Numbered from the stretch's first letter, positions 34,490 to 42,683 are shown. The stretch is 64,000 nucleotides of DNA from Nitrospira sp. (GCA_030692565.1 JAUYAO010000045.1:1-64000), one strand, 5' to 3'. The notes: a model not told the origin generated them from the letters alone. Program-made: numbers and translations.

Positions 34490-35344
34490 ATGCGAATATA
34501 TCTCTGGACATGCGTCATTGTGGTTGGGTTCCTGGTCGGTGAAGGTGGATGCACGCCAACCCCGAAGGTCGTTTCGACTCTTGAGTCCGGCCATAGGGGT
34601 GACGGGTTAACTTCCGCCGACATGGTGTTTGCGCCGCCATCGCCGGAGCTGATCCCCGGCGATCAACGAGGCGAGCAGATTCGCTTAGGCTACAAAATCG
34701 TAGTCGATACGCAGGACTATGGGCGGCCCTATGTGGGCAATCGGTTGAATTGCACGAACTGCCACCTCGATGCCGGAATGAATCCGAACACCGCCTCCTT
34801 TGTCGGCATCAGCCGGTTGTATCCGGAATATCGTGCACGGGCCGATCGTCAGATGTCCTTGGCCGACCGCATCGGCGAATGTTTCGAGCGCAGCATGAAC
34901 GGCACAGCCCCTCCCCCCGATAGCTCGAAGCTCCAGGCCGTCGTGGCCTACATCGAATGGCTTTCGCAAAACGTCCCGCCGGGTAGTACGGTGCCATGGC
35001 GCGGGATTCCACGTCTGACCTCCGGTCACGTTCCAGATCCCGTGAACGGGAAAAAGCAGTTCGCCACGAAGTGTGTGTTCTGCCATGGAGCGGATGGACA
35101 GGGGACCATGGCCGGGCCGCCGGTCTGGGGGCCGCATTCTTACAATATTGCGGCAGGGATGGCTCGTATCACGGTGGCGGCGCCGTTCATCAAGTCCAAT
35201 ATGCCGAGAGGCTGGGGGTGGACACTGACCGATGATGAGGCCTTCGATGTGGCGGCCTATGTGAACAGCCAGCCGCGTCCGGATTTCCCCGGCAAGCAAC
35301 ACGACTGGCCGAAGGGCGGCAAACCGGCGGATGTGCCGTATTAA
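34490..35344 (+). CDS. TsdA-like diheme cytochrome c (thiosulfate dehydrogenase family)
   Basis: 284 residues. Lipoprotein-like signal (GEGGC, Cys21), first heme CTNCH at 88-92, second CVFCH at 195-199. The block NRLNCTNCHLDAG, SFVGISRLYPEYRAR, SLADRIGECFERSMNG and AYIEWLS is that of TsdA, which couples two thiosulfates into tetrathionate or runs in reverse; Cys131 in ECFERSMNG may be the unusual Cys heme ligand, though I have not aligned it. TsdA is normally soluble; lipid anchoring would tether it. GGGGAGG precedes the ATG. Next come genes for sulfite oxidation. Confidence 0.82.
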   Translation: MRIYLWTCVIVVGFLVGEGGCTPTPKVVSTLESGHRGDGLTSADMVFAPPSPELIPGDQRGEQIRLGYKIVVDTQDYGRPYVGNRLNCTNCHLDAGMNPNTASFVGISRLYPEYRARADRQMSLADRIGECFERSMNGTAPPPDSSKLQAVVAYIEWLSQNVPPGSTVPWRGIPRLTSGHVPDPVNGKKQFATKCVFCHGADGQGTMAGPPVWGPHSYNIAAGMARITVAAPFIKSNMPRGWGWTLTDDEAFDVAAYVNSQPRPDFPGKQHDWPKGGKPADVPY

Positions 35345-35345
35345 G

Positions 35346-35453
35346 ACGTGAAACGTCAAACGTCATGCGTGAGAGGAGGCCGAAGGATAAGTTTCGAGAA
35401 CGCTTGACGCTTGACGATCAGGATAAGACCAATGACGAGTGACGAATGACGCA
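35346..35453. repeat. CGTCA-heptamer intergenic repeat, copy 3
   Basis: ACGTGAAACGTCAAACGTCA (35346-35365) on one side; CTTGACGCTTGACGATCA (35403-35420) and AATGACGAGTGACGAATGAC (35431-35450) on the other. The same CGTCANN heptamer family as at 10615 and 22592, again as facing arrays, here between the TsdA-like and OsmC-like genes. Confidence 0.7.
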
Positions 35454-35472
35454 CGGCACACAGGAGGGCCTC

Positions 35473-35886
35473 ATGAAACTCCAAGTGGCGTATCACGGAG
35501 GTATGCGCTACGACGTCACCAGCGGTCGGCATCGTGTGGTGACCGATCAGCCGGAAGAAGATGGCGGCCACGATGCGGGGATGAGTCCGGTCGAACTCTT
35601 TGTCGGCTCGGTCGCCAGCTGCGTCGGGTACTTCGTTGGGCAGTTCTGCGCGCGGCATGACATTTCCCGTGACGGCCTCGGGGTGGATGCCGAGTGGGAG
35701 ATGGCCGAGGGACCGCATCGCGTGGGGACGATCGCACTGGTGATCCGGTTGCCGCATCGTCTCACGCCGGACATGAAAGAGCGCTTGTTGAAGGTCGCCC
35801 ACGGGTGCACGGTACACCAATCCCTCTCCGGCTCTCCGGTCGTCACGATCCAACTCAATCCTCATGCCCAGGGAGTACATCCATGA
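35473..35886 (+). CDS. OsmC-like protein, divergent paralog
   Basis: 137 residues. OsmC fold with conserved Cys in SVASCVGYF (about residue 49) and AHGCTVHQSL (about 115). This branch (YhfA-like) is shorter than classical OsmC and often sits by sulfur genes. Its last codons overlap the sulfite dehydrogenase ATG (ATGA at 35883-35886), so the two are translated together; a role in handling sulfane sulfur or peroxide near sulfite oxidation is an inference. CAGGAGGG precedes the ATG. Confidence 0.82.
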   Translation: MKLQVAYHGGMRYDVTSGRHRVVTDQPEEDGGHDAGMSPVELFVGSVASCVGYFVGQFCARHDISRDGLGVDAEWEMAEGPHRVGTIALVIRLPHRLTPDMKERLLKVAHGCTVHQSLSGSPVVTIQLNPHAQGVHP

Positions 35887-37070
35887 GGAAGTCCGTGTCA
35901 TCCTCCCGTCGAACGCTGTTCAAGCGGATAGCCGCTATGATCGGCGGGCTCGCGGTCTGGCGTCAGATGCGACCGGCGCTGGCCCAGCAGGCGGTATCCC
36001 CGGAAACCGGTCCGCAGACCGTACGCGTGATGCGACCGTACGATGCGGAAACGCCCGTGCGCGAATTCACATCATATGTGACCCCCAATCATCGGTTTTT
36101 CGTGCGAAGTCATTTCGGGCCGCCCGCGCCCGAATTGATTGCCGAGGCCAATTGGCGGCTGCATGTCGGGGGATTGATCGAACATCCGCTGGAACTCACG
36201 CTCAAGGATCTCAACGCGTTCGAGCGGGTGACGATCACCGCCGTCGTCCAATGCAGCGGCAACGGGCGCGCGTTTCATCGTCCGAAGGTGCCGGGTGTGC
36301 AATGGGAGCGCGGCGCGGTCGGCAATGCGCAATGGACCGGTGTGCGGCTGCGGGACGTGCTGGCCAAAGCCGGCCTACGGCCGGCCGCGAAGCACGTGCA
36401 ACTCCAAGGCGCTGATCGCCCGGTGGTGTCATCGGTCCCATTATTTACGCGTAGTATTCCGCTGGAGAAAGCCGTTCATCCGGACACGATCCTTGCGTAT
36501 GAGATGAATGGACGCCCCTTGCCCCTGTTGCATGGCGCGCCGTTGCGGGTGATCACGCCGGGTTGGATGGCGGATTCCTGCACCAAGTGGCTGACCGATA
36601 TCACGGTCCAGGCGGATGAAGCCAAGGGGTATTACATGCAGACGGCGTATCGTGTGCCGGTCACGGCAATTCAGGCGAACTCCGGTCTGCCTGGCACCTC
36701 GATGGTGCCAGTTGAAGCGATGGTGGTGAAGTCGCTCATCGCCTCGCCCGTCAACGGCGATCAGGTCGGGCGAGGACCGGTCACTGTGCAGGGCGTGGCC
36801 TGGAGCGGAGAAGCCGCTGTGGCGACCGTGGAGCTTTCGTTCGACGACGGCAAGACCTGGGAGCCGGCGCGGCTGGTCGGCGAAGACGAGCCCTATGCCT
36901 GGCGGCAATGGCAGTTCCTGTGGAAGCCCAAGGGGGCCGGGGCCGTGACGATCCTTTGTCGTGCGACGGATGCCGCGGGACAGGTTCAACCTCAAGAGAG
37001 CCCGTGGAATCCCAGCGGGTTCTTGTGGAACGGGTGGGACAGCGTGTCTGTGACGGTGCAGATACGATGA
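35883..37070 (+). CDS. sorA: Sulfite dehydrogenase molybdenum subunit (SorA/SoxC-like)
   Basis: 395 residues. A twin-arginine signal (RRTLFKR, residues 9-15) and a Mo-cofactor domain with the Mo ligand Cys124 in VVQCSGNGR are followed by a C-terminal dimerisation domain (from about 290, SPVNGDQV ... DDGKTWEPARL). The enzyme oxidises sulfite to sulfate in the periplasm. The next gene encodes a diheme cytochrome, matching the SorAB arrangement, whereas SoxCD partners differ. Start overlaps the OsmC-like stop. A nitrate reductase relationship is excluded by the size and the CSGNGR motif. Confidence 0.86.
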   Translation: MRKSVSSSRRTLFKRIAAMIGGLAVWRQMRPALAQQAVSPETGPQTVRVMRPYDAETPVREFTSYVTPNHRFFVRSHFGPPAPELIAEANWRLHVGGLIEHPLELTLKDLNAFERVTITAVVQCSGNGRAFHRPKVPGVQWERGAVGNAQWTGVRLRDVLAKAGLRPAAKHVQLQGADRPVVSSVPLFTRSIPLEKAVHPDTILAYEMNGRPLPLLHGAPLRVITPGWMADSCTKWLTDITVQADEAKGYYMQTAYRVPVTAIQANSGLPGTSMVPVEAMVVKSLIASPVNGDQVGRGPVTVQGVAWSGEAAVATVELSFDDGKTWEPARLVGEDEPYAWRQWQFLWKPKGAGAVTILCRATDAAGQVQPQESPWNPSGFLWNGWDSVSVTVQIR

Positions 37071-37681
37071 CGCGTATCTCGGTGCTCATCGGCGCAGTGC
37101 TGTTGGGAGTTGCCGGTGTGGCCGCGATGACGGCGGCGCAGGAAGACGATCTGGCGACGGTGAGCGTCGCGCTGGCGCCGCGTGCCGAAGGGCTGATCGT
37201 GGCGCGTTGCTCGGTGTGCCACAGTCCGGATCTGGTGGCTCAACAGCGCTTGCCGAAAGACCGCTGGGCAGCGACCGTCGACAAGATGAAACATTGGGGG
37301 GCGGAGATTGCCGATGATGAAGCCGACCTGCTCGTGCGGTACCTGTCGGCCCGTTATCACCCGGCTGCGCCGGATCATCTCCCGCCGCTCGATCAGGAAT
37401 TGAGAAAAGCGGAGCCGCTGACACAGGAGCCGGCGGACACCGGTCCGCTCGTCGGCGTGGCGACAAGAGGGGCGGGCGTTTTCGAACATAATTGCCAGGC
37501 CTGTCACGGCGCCGGTGCGACCGGCGGGATGGGGCCGAAGCTGGCGAAGAATCCGATTCTGAAACATGACGATCTGTTCTGGGAGACCGTACTGCATGGG
37601 CGAGGGCCGATGCCGGCCTGGGGATCGGTGTTGAGTCAGCAAGATATTGCCGACGTACACACATGGTTACTGACGAAGTAG
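37067..37681 (+). CDS. sorB: Diheme cytochrome c subunit of sulfite dehydrogenase
   Basis: 204 residues with signal peptide (to about 24) and two heme motifs, CSVCH (about 48-52) and CQACH (about 143-147). It would take electrons from the SorA molybdenum site. SorB of Starkeya is monoheme; a diheme partner is more like the SoxD/SorB-fused forms, so the name is by position. The ATG overlaps the sorA stop (ATGA at 37067-37070). The N-terminal domain has SPDLVAQQRL and WAATVDKMKHWGA, as in quinohemoprotein-associated cytochromes. Confidence 0.82.
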   Translation: MTRISVLIGAVLLGVAGVAAMTAAQEDDLATVSVALAPRAEGLIVARCSVCHSPDLVAQQRLPKDRWAATVDKMKHWGAEIADDEADLLVRYLSARYHPAAPDHLPPLDQELRKAEPLTQEPADTGPLVGVATRGAGVFEHNCQACHGAGATGGMGPKLAKNPILKHDDLFWETVLHGRGPMPAWGSVLSQQDIADVHTWLLTK

Positions 37682-37718
37682 CGGGTAGTCGAGCTCACCA
37701 TAGAGGAAAGGAGCGGTC

Positions 37719-38729
37719 ATGAACGTGCGACGGAGCGTGGTAGTCGGAGGGGCGCTGCTGACATTGGTGGGGTTGATGTCTACCCCACGGTTGTTGTTCG
37801 GAGCCGATCAGCCCAAGGCCAAGGAGCTGATTCAGCAGAACTGCGTCCAATGTCACCGGATGGAAGGGCAGGCTGAATCCCGTTTCAATCTCAAGGCGCC
37901 CGATCTCATCTGGGCCGGGAGCAAGTATAACCGGGCCTGGTTGATTCGCTGGCTGACCGGCAAAGAAGCGCCCCTGTACGTCAAAGGGTATCGCTGGGAT
38001 CAATCGCAGGAAGCGCATAAGCATGTGACCGTCTCGGAGGCCGAGGCCAACGGGATTGCCGATTACCTGGCCGAACACAACAAGGATCCGCGTGTGAAAG
38101 TCGGGGCCTTCGACACAGCGAAGGTCTCCAAGTATGAAGTGGCGTTCGGCGGGATGGCCTACAAGGCGCATGCCTGTCTCGGCTGTCACACGGTCGAGGA
38201 AAACGGGAAACTCATCGGCGGGCAGCAAAGCATCGCATTGGAGAAAGCCGGTCAGCGGTACAACATGGACTGGCTGTTCCGCTTCGGGCAGAACCCGCAG
38301 GATTTCATCATTCACACCGGTGAATTTGTGGCCGATGCCACGGAACCGCAATTGCGCGCGGTGATCGGATATCTGGCGGCGCAAGGGGTTCCGGACTTCA
38401 AATATTACGAGCCCTGGACGAGTCAGGAATTTTCCAAGGCCAGCTCCGGACGCGGCAAAGTGATTTACAAAGAATACTGCATGCAATGCCACGGAGCGAC
38501 CGGCAAGGGCGACGGGCCGGCTGCGGCCACGATCGAGCCGAAACCCGCGATCCATGCCAACATCAACTTCAGCGAGGTGCCGACTGAGTATCTGTACAAC
38601 ATGATCAATCACGGCGGGGCGGCGATGGGCAAGTCCGCCAATATGCCCTACTGGGGACATACCATCGGACAGCAGGGCGTGGCCGATGTCATGGCCTATT
38701 TGAAAACGACATTCAAAGGGCCGAAGTAG
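37719..38729 (+). CDS. Triheme cytochrome c
   Basis: 336 residues; signal peptide to about 29, then three cytochrome c domains with CVQCH (42-46), CLGCH (153-157) and CMQCH (254-258). The first domain contains KAPDLIWAGSKYNRAWLIRW and the third GKGDGP and a candidate Met in SANMPYW. The same domain order occurs with a fourth heme at 49755, and the first two domains alone at 42684. Periplasmic electron transfer; partner unknown, but it follows sorAB closely (37 bases), so it may accept sulfite electrons. AAAGGAG precedes the ATG. Confidence 0.9.
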   Translation: MNVRRSVVVGGALLTLVGLMSTPRLLFGADQPKAKELIQQNCVQCHRMEGQAESRFNLKAPDLIWAGSKYNRAWLIRWLTGKEAPLYVKGYRWDQSQEAHKHVTVSEAEANGIADYLAEHNKDPRVKVGAFDTAKVSKYEVAFGGMAYKAHACLGCHTVEENGKLIGGQQSIALEKAGQRYNMDWLFRFGQNPQDFIIHTGEFVADATEPQLRAVIGYLAAQGVPDFKYYEPWTSQEFSKASSGRGKVIYKEYCMQCHGATGKGDGPAAATIEPKPAIHANINFSEVPTEYLYNMINHGGAAMGKSANMPYWGHTIGQQGVADVMAYLKTTFKGPK

Positions 38730-38854
38730 CAGGTTGTTGATAAAGGCTGCCAGCGGCGTTCTCGCAGCGCTCAGAGACTCAACGTACCGCAGAGAGTACG
38801 CTTCGTCTCTTCGCTTGCTGCGGCCTTGCTGGACCGCCTTTCTGAACAACCTGC
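38729..38854. repeat. Palindromic-ended intergenic repeat (MITE-like), copy 2
   Basis: Imperfect terminal inverted repeats GCAGGTTGTTGATAAAGG and CCTTTCTGAACAACCTGC bound about 126 bp. Internal sequence GCGTTCTCGCAGCGCTCAGA, CTCAACGTACCG and TTGCTGCGGCCTTGCTGG matches the core of the copy at 21511-21742. It sits directly behind the triheme cytochrome stop codon (38727-38729). Confidence 0.78.
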
Positions 38855-38927
38855 GTGAGACCTAGGACTTCGTGAGGCGTGAATAACGTCTGCGGGATGC
38901 GCACGGCGAGTGAGAAAGGGGCAATTG

Positions 38928-39287
38928 ATGGCGACGTTTATTATTTCTGGCAGCCGAGGCACGGATGATCCTACGATGGCGACACTCCCGTTTGTCGCGG
39001 CAAAAGCGGCCAAAGAGCAGGGACACGACGTGGTGCTCTGGCTCTGGAACGAAGCGGTGACGCTGGGACGGAAGGGTACGGCCGATCATGTTCATGGTGT
39101 GAATCTAACACCGCTAAAAGACTTGCTTGCCGGGGTACAAGCTGCAAATATTCCCATATGGGTCTGCGGCGCCTGTGCGGTGGCGAGGCAAATCGGTGGA
39201 GCTGATCTGGTCGCAGGTGCATCAATCAAGGGGATGCCCGACTATATCAAGGCTGTAGCCGAGCGTGATCGCAGTGTCGTGTTCTAA
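38928..39287 (+). CDS. Cytoplasmic DsrE-family protein
   Basis: 119 residues without signal peptide. MATFIISGSRGTDDPTMATLPFVAAKAAKEQGHDVVLW is a DsrE-like start, and WVCGACAVARQIG holds two Cys that could carry sulfane sulfur. DsrE-type proteins relay sulfur from persulfides to downstream enzymes. Together with SQR and the sulfite enzymes this suggests persulfide handling. The best start is the ATG at 38928 (GAAAGGGG upstream). TusD/DsrE assembly partners are not nearby. Confidence 0.78.
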   Translation: MATFIISGSRGTDDPTMATLPFVAAKAAKEQGHDVVLWLWNEAVTLGRKGTADHVHGVNLTPLKDLLAGVQAANIPIWVCGACAVARQIGGADLVAGASIKGMPDYIKAVAERDRSVVF

Positions 39288-39319
39288 TTCGTGGATTGAG
39301 TCTAACGCGGGGGGATGTC

Positions 39320-40381
39320 ATGGCTGGTGAAGACGAGTCGGCCGGTAAATCGGAGAATAGAAAAGTGAGTCGAGCTGATCGGGATGCCGAGGCGATTGCC
39401 GGTAACGATGGCGAGTTGCTGGCCGATGAACTGGAAGCCATTCCGACAGCGATCCCCCAGCAGGGCGACGGCTACCGTCAGGCACAGAGCAAGGCCGTCG
39501 ATCAGGTCGCGTATGCCATCGGTGTCGCCGGGCATGCGTTGACGGATGACGACTTGATTCGCATCAACACCCGCAGGGGGTTGTTGACGCTCCTGAAGCG
39601 GAAAGAAGTGGATCTGGAGGAAGTCCGCAAGACGTTGCTCTACGAGCAGGAATTGCGGCAGCTTCAGGTCGAGCTGGTTCGATTGCAGCGGTGGGTGCAG
39701 GAGAGCGGGCAGCGGATTGCGATTCTGGTCGAAGGCCGCGATGCGGCAGGGAAGGGCGGTACGATCCGCCGCTTTACTGAACATCTGAATCCTCGCGCCA
39801 TGCGAGTCGTCGCGCTCCCCAAGCCGTCGGATGAAGAGCGTGGCCAGTGGTATTTCCAGCGCTATATCCGGCAATTGCCGAACAAAGGCGAGATCGTCTT
39901 CTTCGACCGCAGTTGGTACAACCGCGCCGTCGTCGAACCGGTGATGGGGTTTTGCAGCAAGAAGGATCATCAACGCTTTCTGCAGCAGGTCACCGAGTTC
40001 GAACATATGCTCTACGAAGACGGGGTGACCATCATCAAGTTCTGGTTCTCCATCTCCAAGGATGAGCAGGCCAAACGTTTTGAGGCGCGTCGACAGAATC
40101 CCCTCAAGCAGTGGAAGCTGAGTCCGGTCGATGAGAAAGCGCAAGAGCTCTGGGATTCCTACACGCGCTATAAAGAGGAAATGTTCAGCAAGACGCACGC
40201 GACCTTCAGCCCCTGGATCATTGTGAAGGCGAATGACAAGCAGTCTGCGCGGTTGGAGAGCCTGCGGTATGTGTTGAATCTTCTGCCCTACAAGGGCAAG
40301 GAAGAGACCCAGATTCGCCTGACACCGGATCCCAATATCATCACGCGCTTCCATCGCAAGATGGTGGAGCTCGATTTGTGA
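39320..40381 (+). CDS. ppk2: Polyphosphate kinase 2
   Basis: 353 residues. Walker A GRDAAGKGGTIRRF (about residue 140) and the downstream DRSWYNRAVVEPVMGF with the lid region RRQNPLKQWKLSP define PPK2 class I (one-domain), which phosphorylates ADP or GDP with polyphosphate. The N-terminal 100 residues are charged and helical, longer than the minimal PPK2 domain. GGGGGAT lies before the ATG at 39320. It may supply ATP or GTP from stored polyphosphate; it has no evident link to the cytochromes except position. Confidence 0.93.
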   Translation: MAGEDESAGKSENRKVSRADRDAEAIAGNDGELLADELEAIPTAIPQQGDGYRQAQSKAVDQVAYAIGVAGHALTDDDLIRINTRRGLLTLLKRKEVDLEEVRKTLLYEQELRQLQVELVRLQRWVQESGQRIAILVEGRDAAGKGGTIRRFTEHLNPRAMRVVALPKPSDEERGQWYFQRYIRQLPNKGEIVFFDRSWYNRAVVEPVMGFCSKKDHQRFLQQVTEFEHMLYEDGVTIIKFWFSISKDEQAKRFEARRQNPLKQWKLSPVDEKAQELWDSYTRYKEEMFSKTHATFSPWIIVKANDKQSARLESLRYVLNLLPYKGKEETQIRLTPDPNIITRFHRKMVELDL

Positions 40382-40389
40382 GGAGTAGG

Positions 40390-40968
40390 ATGACGACGAT
40401 GACAATCACACGTGTGCTGGCGGCTGTTCTAGTTTGCGGTGTCGTGAGTGCGTCGGCCTTGTCGGCAGCTGAGCGACCCATGATGCAGCCGCGCGTGCCG
40501 GCTGACAAGCTGGCGGAAGCGCGCGCATTGGCGAGTCCGTTGCCGAATTCCGCCGAGATCGTCGAGAAGGGCAAGGCGCTCTACAACGGCAAAGGCACGT
40601 GCTTCAATTGCCACGGCAAAGACGGATCGGGCAACGGTATGGCGGCAGTCGGTCTCGATCCCTCGCCGCGTAATTTTCAACACCATGGATTCTGGCGGCA
40701 TCGGACGGAAGGCGAGATTTACTGGGTCATCAAGCACGGCTCGCCCGGCACGGCTATGATCGGATTCGGCGATCAACTCAGCGATGAGGAGATCTGGTCC
40801 CTCATCCAATACGAGCGAAGCTTTGCCGGAGAACATGGGCCAGGCATGATGGGGCACAGAGAAGGCATGGGCTCCGGAATGGGACCCGGCGGAGGGATGG
40901 GCGGCATGGGACACCGCGGACCGAAAGACGGGATGGGGTGCCGTGAAACGGAGAGCTGCGAGAAGTAA
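40390..40968 (+). CDS. Monoheme cytochrome c with Met/Gly/His-rich tail
   Basis: 192 residues. Signal peptide to about 27; heme motif CFNCH near residue 75; probable Met ligand in GTAMIGF; domain ends near 145 with LIQYERSFAG. The last 45 residues are a GMMGHREGMGSGMGPGGG-type tail rich in Met, Gly and His, ending CRETESCEK, likely to bind copper or another soft metal. The heme domain resembles the fourth domain of the tetraheme protein at 49755. AGGAGTAGG precedes the ATG, 8 bases after ppk2. Confidence 0.87.
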   Translation: MTTMTITRVLAAVLVCGVVSASALSAAERPMMQPRVPADKLAEARALASPLPNSAEIVEKGKALYNGKGTCFNCHGKDGSGNGMAAVGLDPSPRNFQHHGFWRHRTEGEIYWVIKHGSPGTAMIGFGDQLSDEEIWSLIQYERSFAGEHGPGMMGHREGMGSGMGPGGGMGGMGHRGPKDGMGCRETESCEK

Positions 40969-41298
40969 GAGGAGCTCTCTGGTCGGGCTGGACGATCGTC
41001 TGTACCCATGTGCGTCGCGCTGATGTAAGCCCTCGCCCCAATAGTCCGGACTCTCATAGGCCGTCGACTGCGGGCCGGGAGAAGCGGTTATCGCCGACCC
41101 CGAAGTCCTGGCCGTGCCTCCCCTCACCGATCTCGAATCTGTCAGCCCAATCCAGCAGGATAACCACTTCATCGGCATGCCTGCACCTCTTCTCGTGCGG
41201 CCTCCGGTTATTAAATTACCGCTCTTCGTAAATGGGGTATCTTGCGCCATCGATAGCCTCGCGTCTGGGGCAATAATCTGCACGCCATTGCATAACGC

Positions 41299-41323
41299 CT
41301 CTCTCTCTCTCTCTCTCTCTCTC
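41299..41323. repeat. (CT)12 dinucleotide microsatellite
   Basis: Twelve uninterrupted CT units plus a C. Tracts of this length are rare in bacterial chromosomes and prone to slippage. It lies about 225 bases upstream of the CBS-domain gene and about 330 bases after the cytochrome gene, outside any accepted coding frame. Confidence 0.9.
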
Positions 41324-41452
41324 ATAACCAGCTCAATCAAGTAGTTGGGTCCTGGTGCTATTCTGTGAAGCCTACGCACAGAGAGAGGTATGACTCTTGC
41401 GCTCATTGAAAATTGTCAGCCTATCGAGTGATTGTGCAGGCGATGTGCGAAT

Positions 41453-41484
41453 CCTATTCAGTCTCGAAGACTCACATGAATAGG
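41453..41484 (+). promoter_or_regulatory. Stem-loop in the leader of the CBS-domain gene
   Basis: CCTATTC AGTCT pairs with AGACT and, after a 5-base bulge, GAATAGG, with a CGA loop. It lies 64 bases before the ATG of the CBS gene and has no T-run, so it may be an mRNA leader element. Confidence 0.35.
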
Positions 41485-41547
41485 CAGGGCATTTGAGAGG
41501 ATTCAAGAGTGCCCGTTTCTTCATTCACCAATACCAAGGAGGGGTTC

Positions 41548-41991
41548 ATGTCTACGTTATCCAGACCGGGCGTTCCTGTCGGAGGCTTCAAGACAGTGGG
41601 GCAGGTGCATGCGACGAACGATCTCGTATTTGGCCGGACACACAATGCGATGGGTGTGGCGGTGGAACTGCTGACAACGCATACACCGGGTGCGCCGGTT
41701 GTCGATGATGCGGGACAATTTATCGGCTTCGTGAGCGAGTTCGACATTTTGCGCGCGCTGAGCGCGGAGAAGGATCTGAATCAACTTACAGCCGGAGACG
41801 TCATGGGGAAGGATCGAATTGCTGTGACCGATGAGACGAGCATCGAAGACGCCCTCAAGCTGATGGATGAGAAGCGGCTGCTGAACCTTCCGGTTCAACG
41901 CAATGGAAAGGTGACCCATTCGATCACCCGCCACGACATTCTGCGGGCATGGATCGGATTGGGCGTCGATATCGAGAATCCGGCAATGTAA
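41548..41991 (+). CDS. CBS-domain pair protein
   Basis: 147 residues made up almost entirely of two CBS motifs: one ending VVDDAGQFIGFVSEFDILRAL and the second DVMGKDRIAVTDETSIEDALKLM...LPVQ...SITRHDILRAW. CBS pairs bind adenosine nucleotides (AMP, ATP, SAM) and regulate partners. No enzyme domain is fused, so it presumably acts on another protein. AAGGAGGGG stands just before the ATG. Confidence 0.9.
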   Translation: MSTLSRPGVPVGGFKTVGQVHATNDLVFGRTHNAMGVAVELLTTHTPGAPVVDDAGQFIGFVSEFDILRALSAEKDLNQLTAGDVMGKDRIAVTDETSIEDALKLMDEKRLLNLPVQRNGKVTHSITRHDILRAWIGLGVDIENPAM

Positions 41992-42074
41992 TCGCGCGAC
42001 CGGCGTGCGCGTGGCGGCACCGCAGTCGATGGGCTGCGGCGCCGCCGGGTGTGGAGTGGTCGGCCAAGGAGGGC

Positions 42075-42659
42075 ATGATGAATTTGTTCACAGGAATCGG
42101 TTCCGCCGTGATAACCGGACTCGTCCTAGGAGGCTGTTCTTCCTATCACACGGGCAAGCTGAGCGCTCCGCTGCACGCGAACGCGGTCATTGCAGGGCCG
42201 GGGATCACGGGGGAGGCGCGGCTCTACCAGGAGTATGAAGGCCGTGTGCGGATCAAGCTCAATCTGCAGGGGACGGCAGACAGCAAGCTGACGTCGGGGT
42301 TGCATGCCATCCATATTCATGAAACCGGAAACTGCGAGCCATTCTCGGCTGCGAAGGGGCACTTCGACGGCAACAGCGATTCGCAAGTCAATCCCGAGGC
42401 GAATGTCAGCCCCGGCCTCGGCAATCATCCGTATCACCTCGGAGATCTCCAGAATCTCTCCGTCGATGAGAATCGAAACGGGTCGCTCTATACCATCACG
42501 AGCCGCGTGACGCTGTCGGACGGATTGAATTCGTTGTTCGACAAGGACGGGAGCGCTTTCATCATCCATGAGTTGCAGGATAAGTATCTGCCCGACCCGC
42601 CGACCAAAGATGCGCCGGGCGGTCCGCGGATTGCCTGCGGCATCATCGTAAAACGGTAA
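42075..42659 (+). CDS. sodC: Cu-Zn superoxide dismutase (lipoprotein)
   Basis: 194 residues. Lipoprotein signal ending VLGGC (Cys about 18). Copper/zinc ligands: HAIHIHETGNC, GHFDG (bridging and zinc), NHPYHLGDLQNL and, late, AFIIHE; the partner Cys is in GGPRIACGIIV. The enzyme dismutates superoxide in the periplasm, where the many cytochromes could generate it. Tethering to a membrane is typical of some SodC. AAGGAGGG precedes the ATG at 42075; the frame opens earlier at 41949 in the previous gene. Confidence 0.92.
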   Translation: MMNLFTGIGSAVITGLVLGGCSSYHTGKLSAPLHANAVIAGPGITGEARLYQEYEGRVRIKLNLQGTADSKLTSGLHAIHIHETGNCEPFSAAKGHFDGNSDSQVNPEANVSPGLGNHPYHLGDLQNLSVDENRNGSLYTITSRVTLSDGLNSLFDKDGSAFIIHELQDKYLPDPPTKDAPGGPRIACGIIVKR

Positions 42660-42683
42660 TGCCTGGGGTATGGAGGACCTGAG

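Larger units (their letters stand above)
40969..41547. other. Intergenic gap of 579 bases with microsatellite
   Basis: The longest gene-free stretch of the window. It holds a (CT)12 microsatellite (41299-41323) and a hairpin (41453-41484). On the - strand a short frame ending near 41050 reads DEVVILLDWADRFEIGEG, which looks protein-like but has a stop upstream and no start, so it may be a gene remnant. The longer - strand frame through the GA repeat (EREREREREA) is not believable. Confidence 0.45.

Noticed and set aside
36908-37066. Longer N-terminus for the sorB-like gene
   Set aside because: The extension overlaps sorA in another frame, and the ATG at 37067 gives a clean signal peptide with a four-base overlap.
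37695-38849. 384-codon - strand frame opposite the triheme cytochrome
   Set aside because: It is an antisense shadow of a repeated cytochrome gene; similar shadows appear behind 49755, as expected for paralogs.
40429-41406. - strand frame passing through the CT microsatellite (EREREREREA)
   Set aside because: It runs antisense through the 40390 cytochrome gene and has no domain; the repeat simply leaves one frame open.
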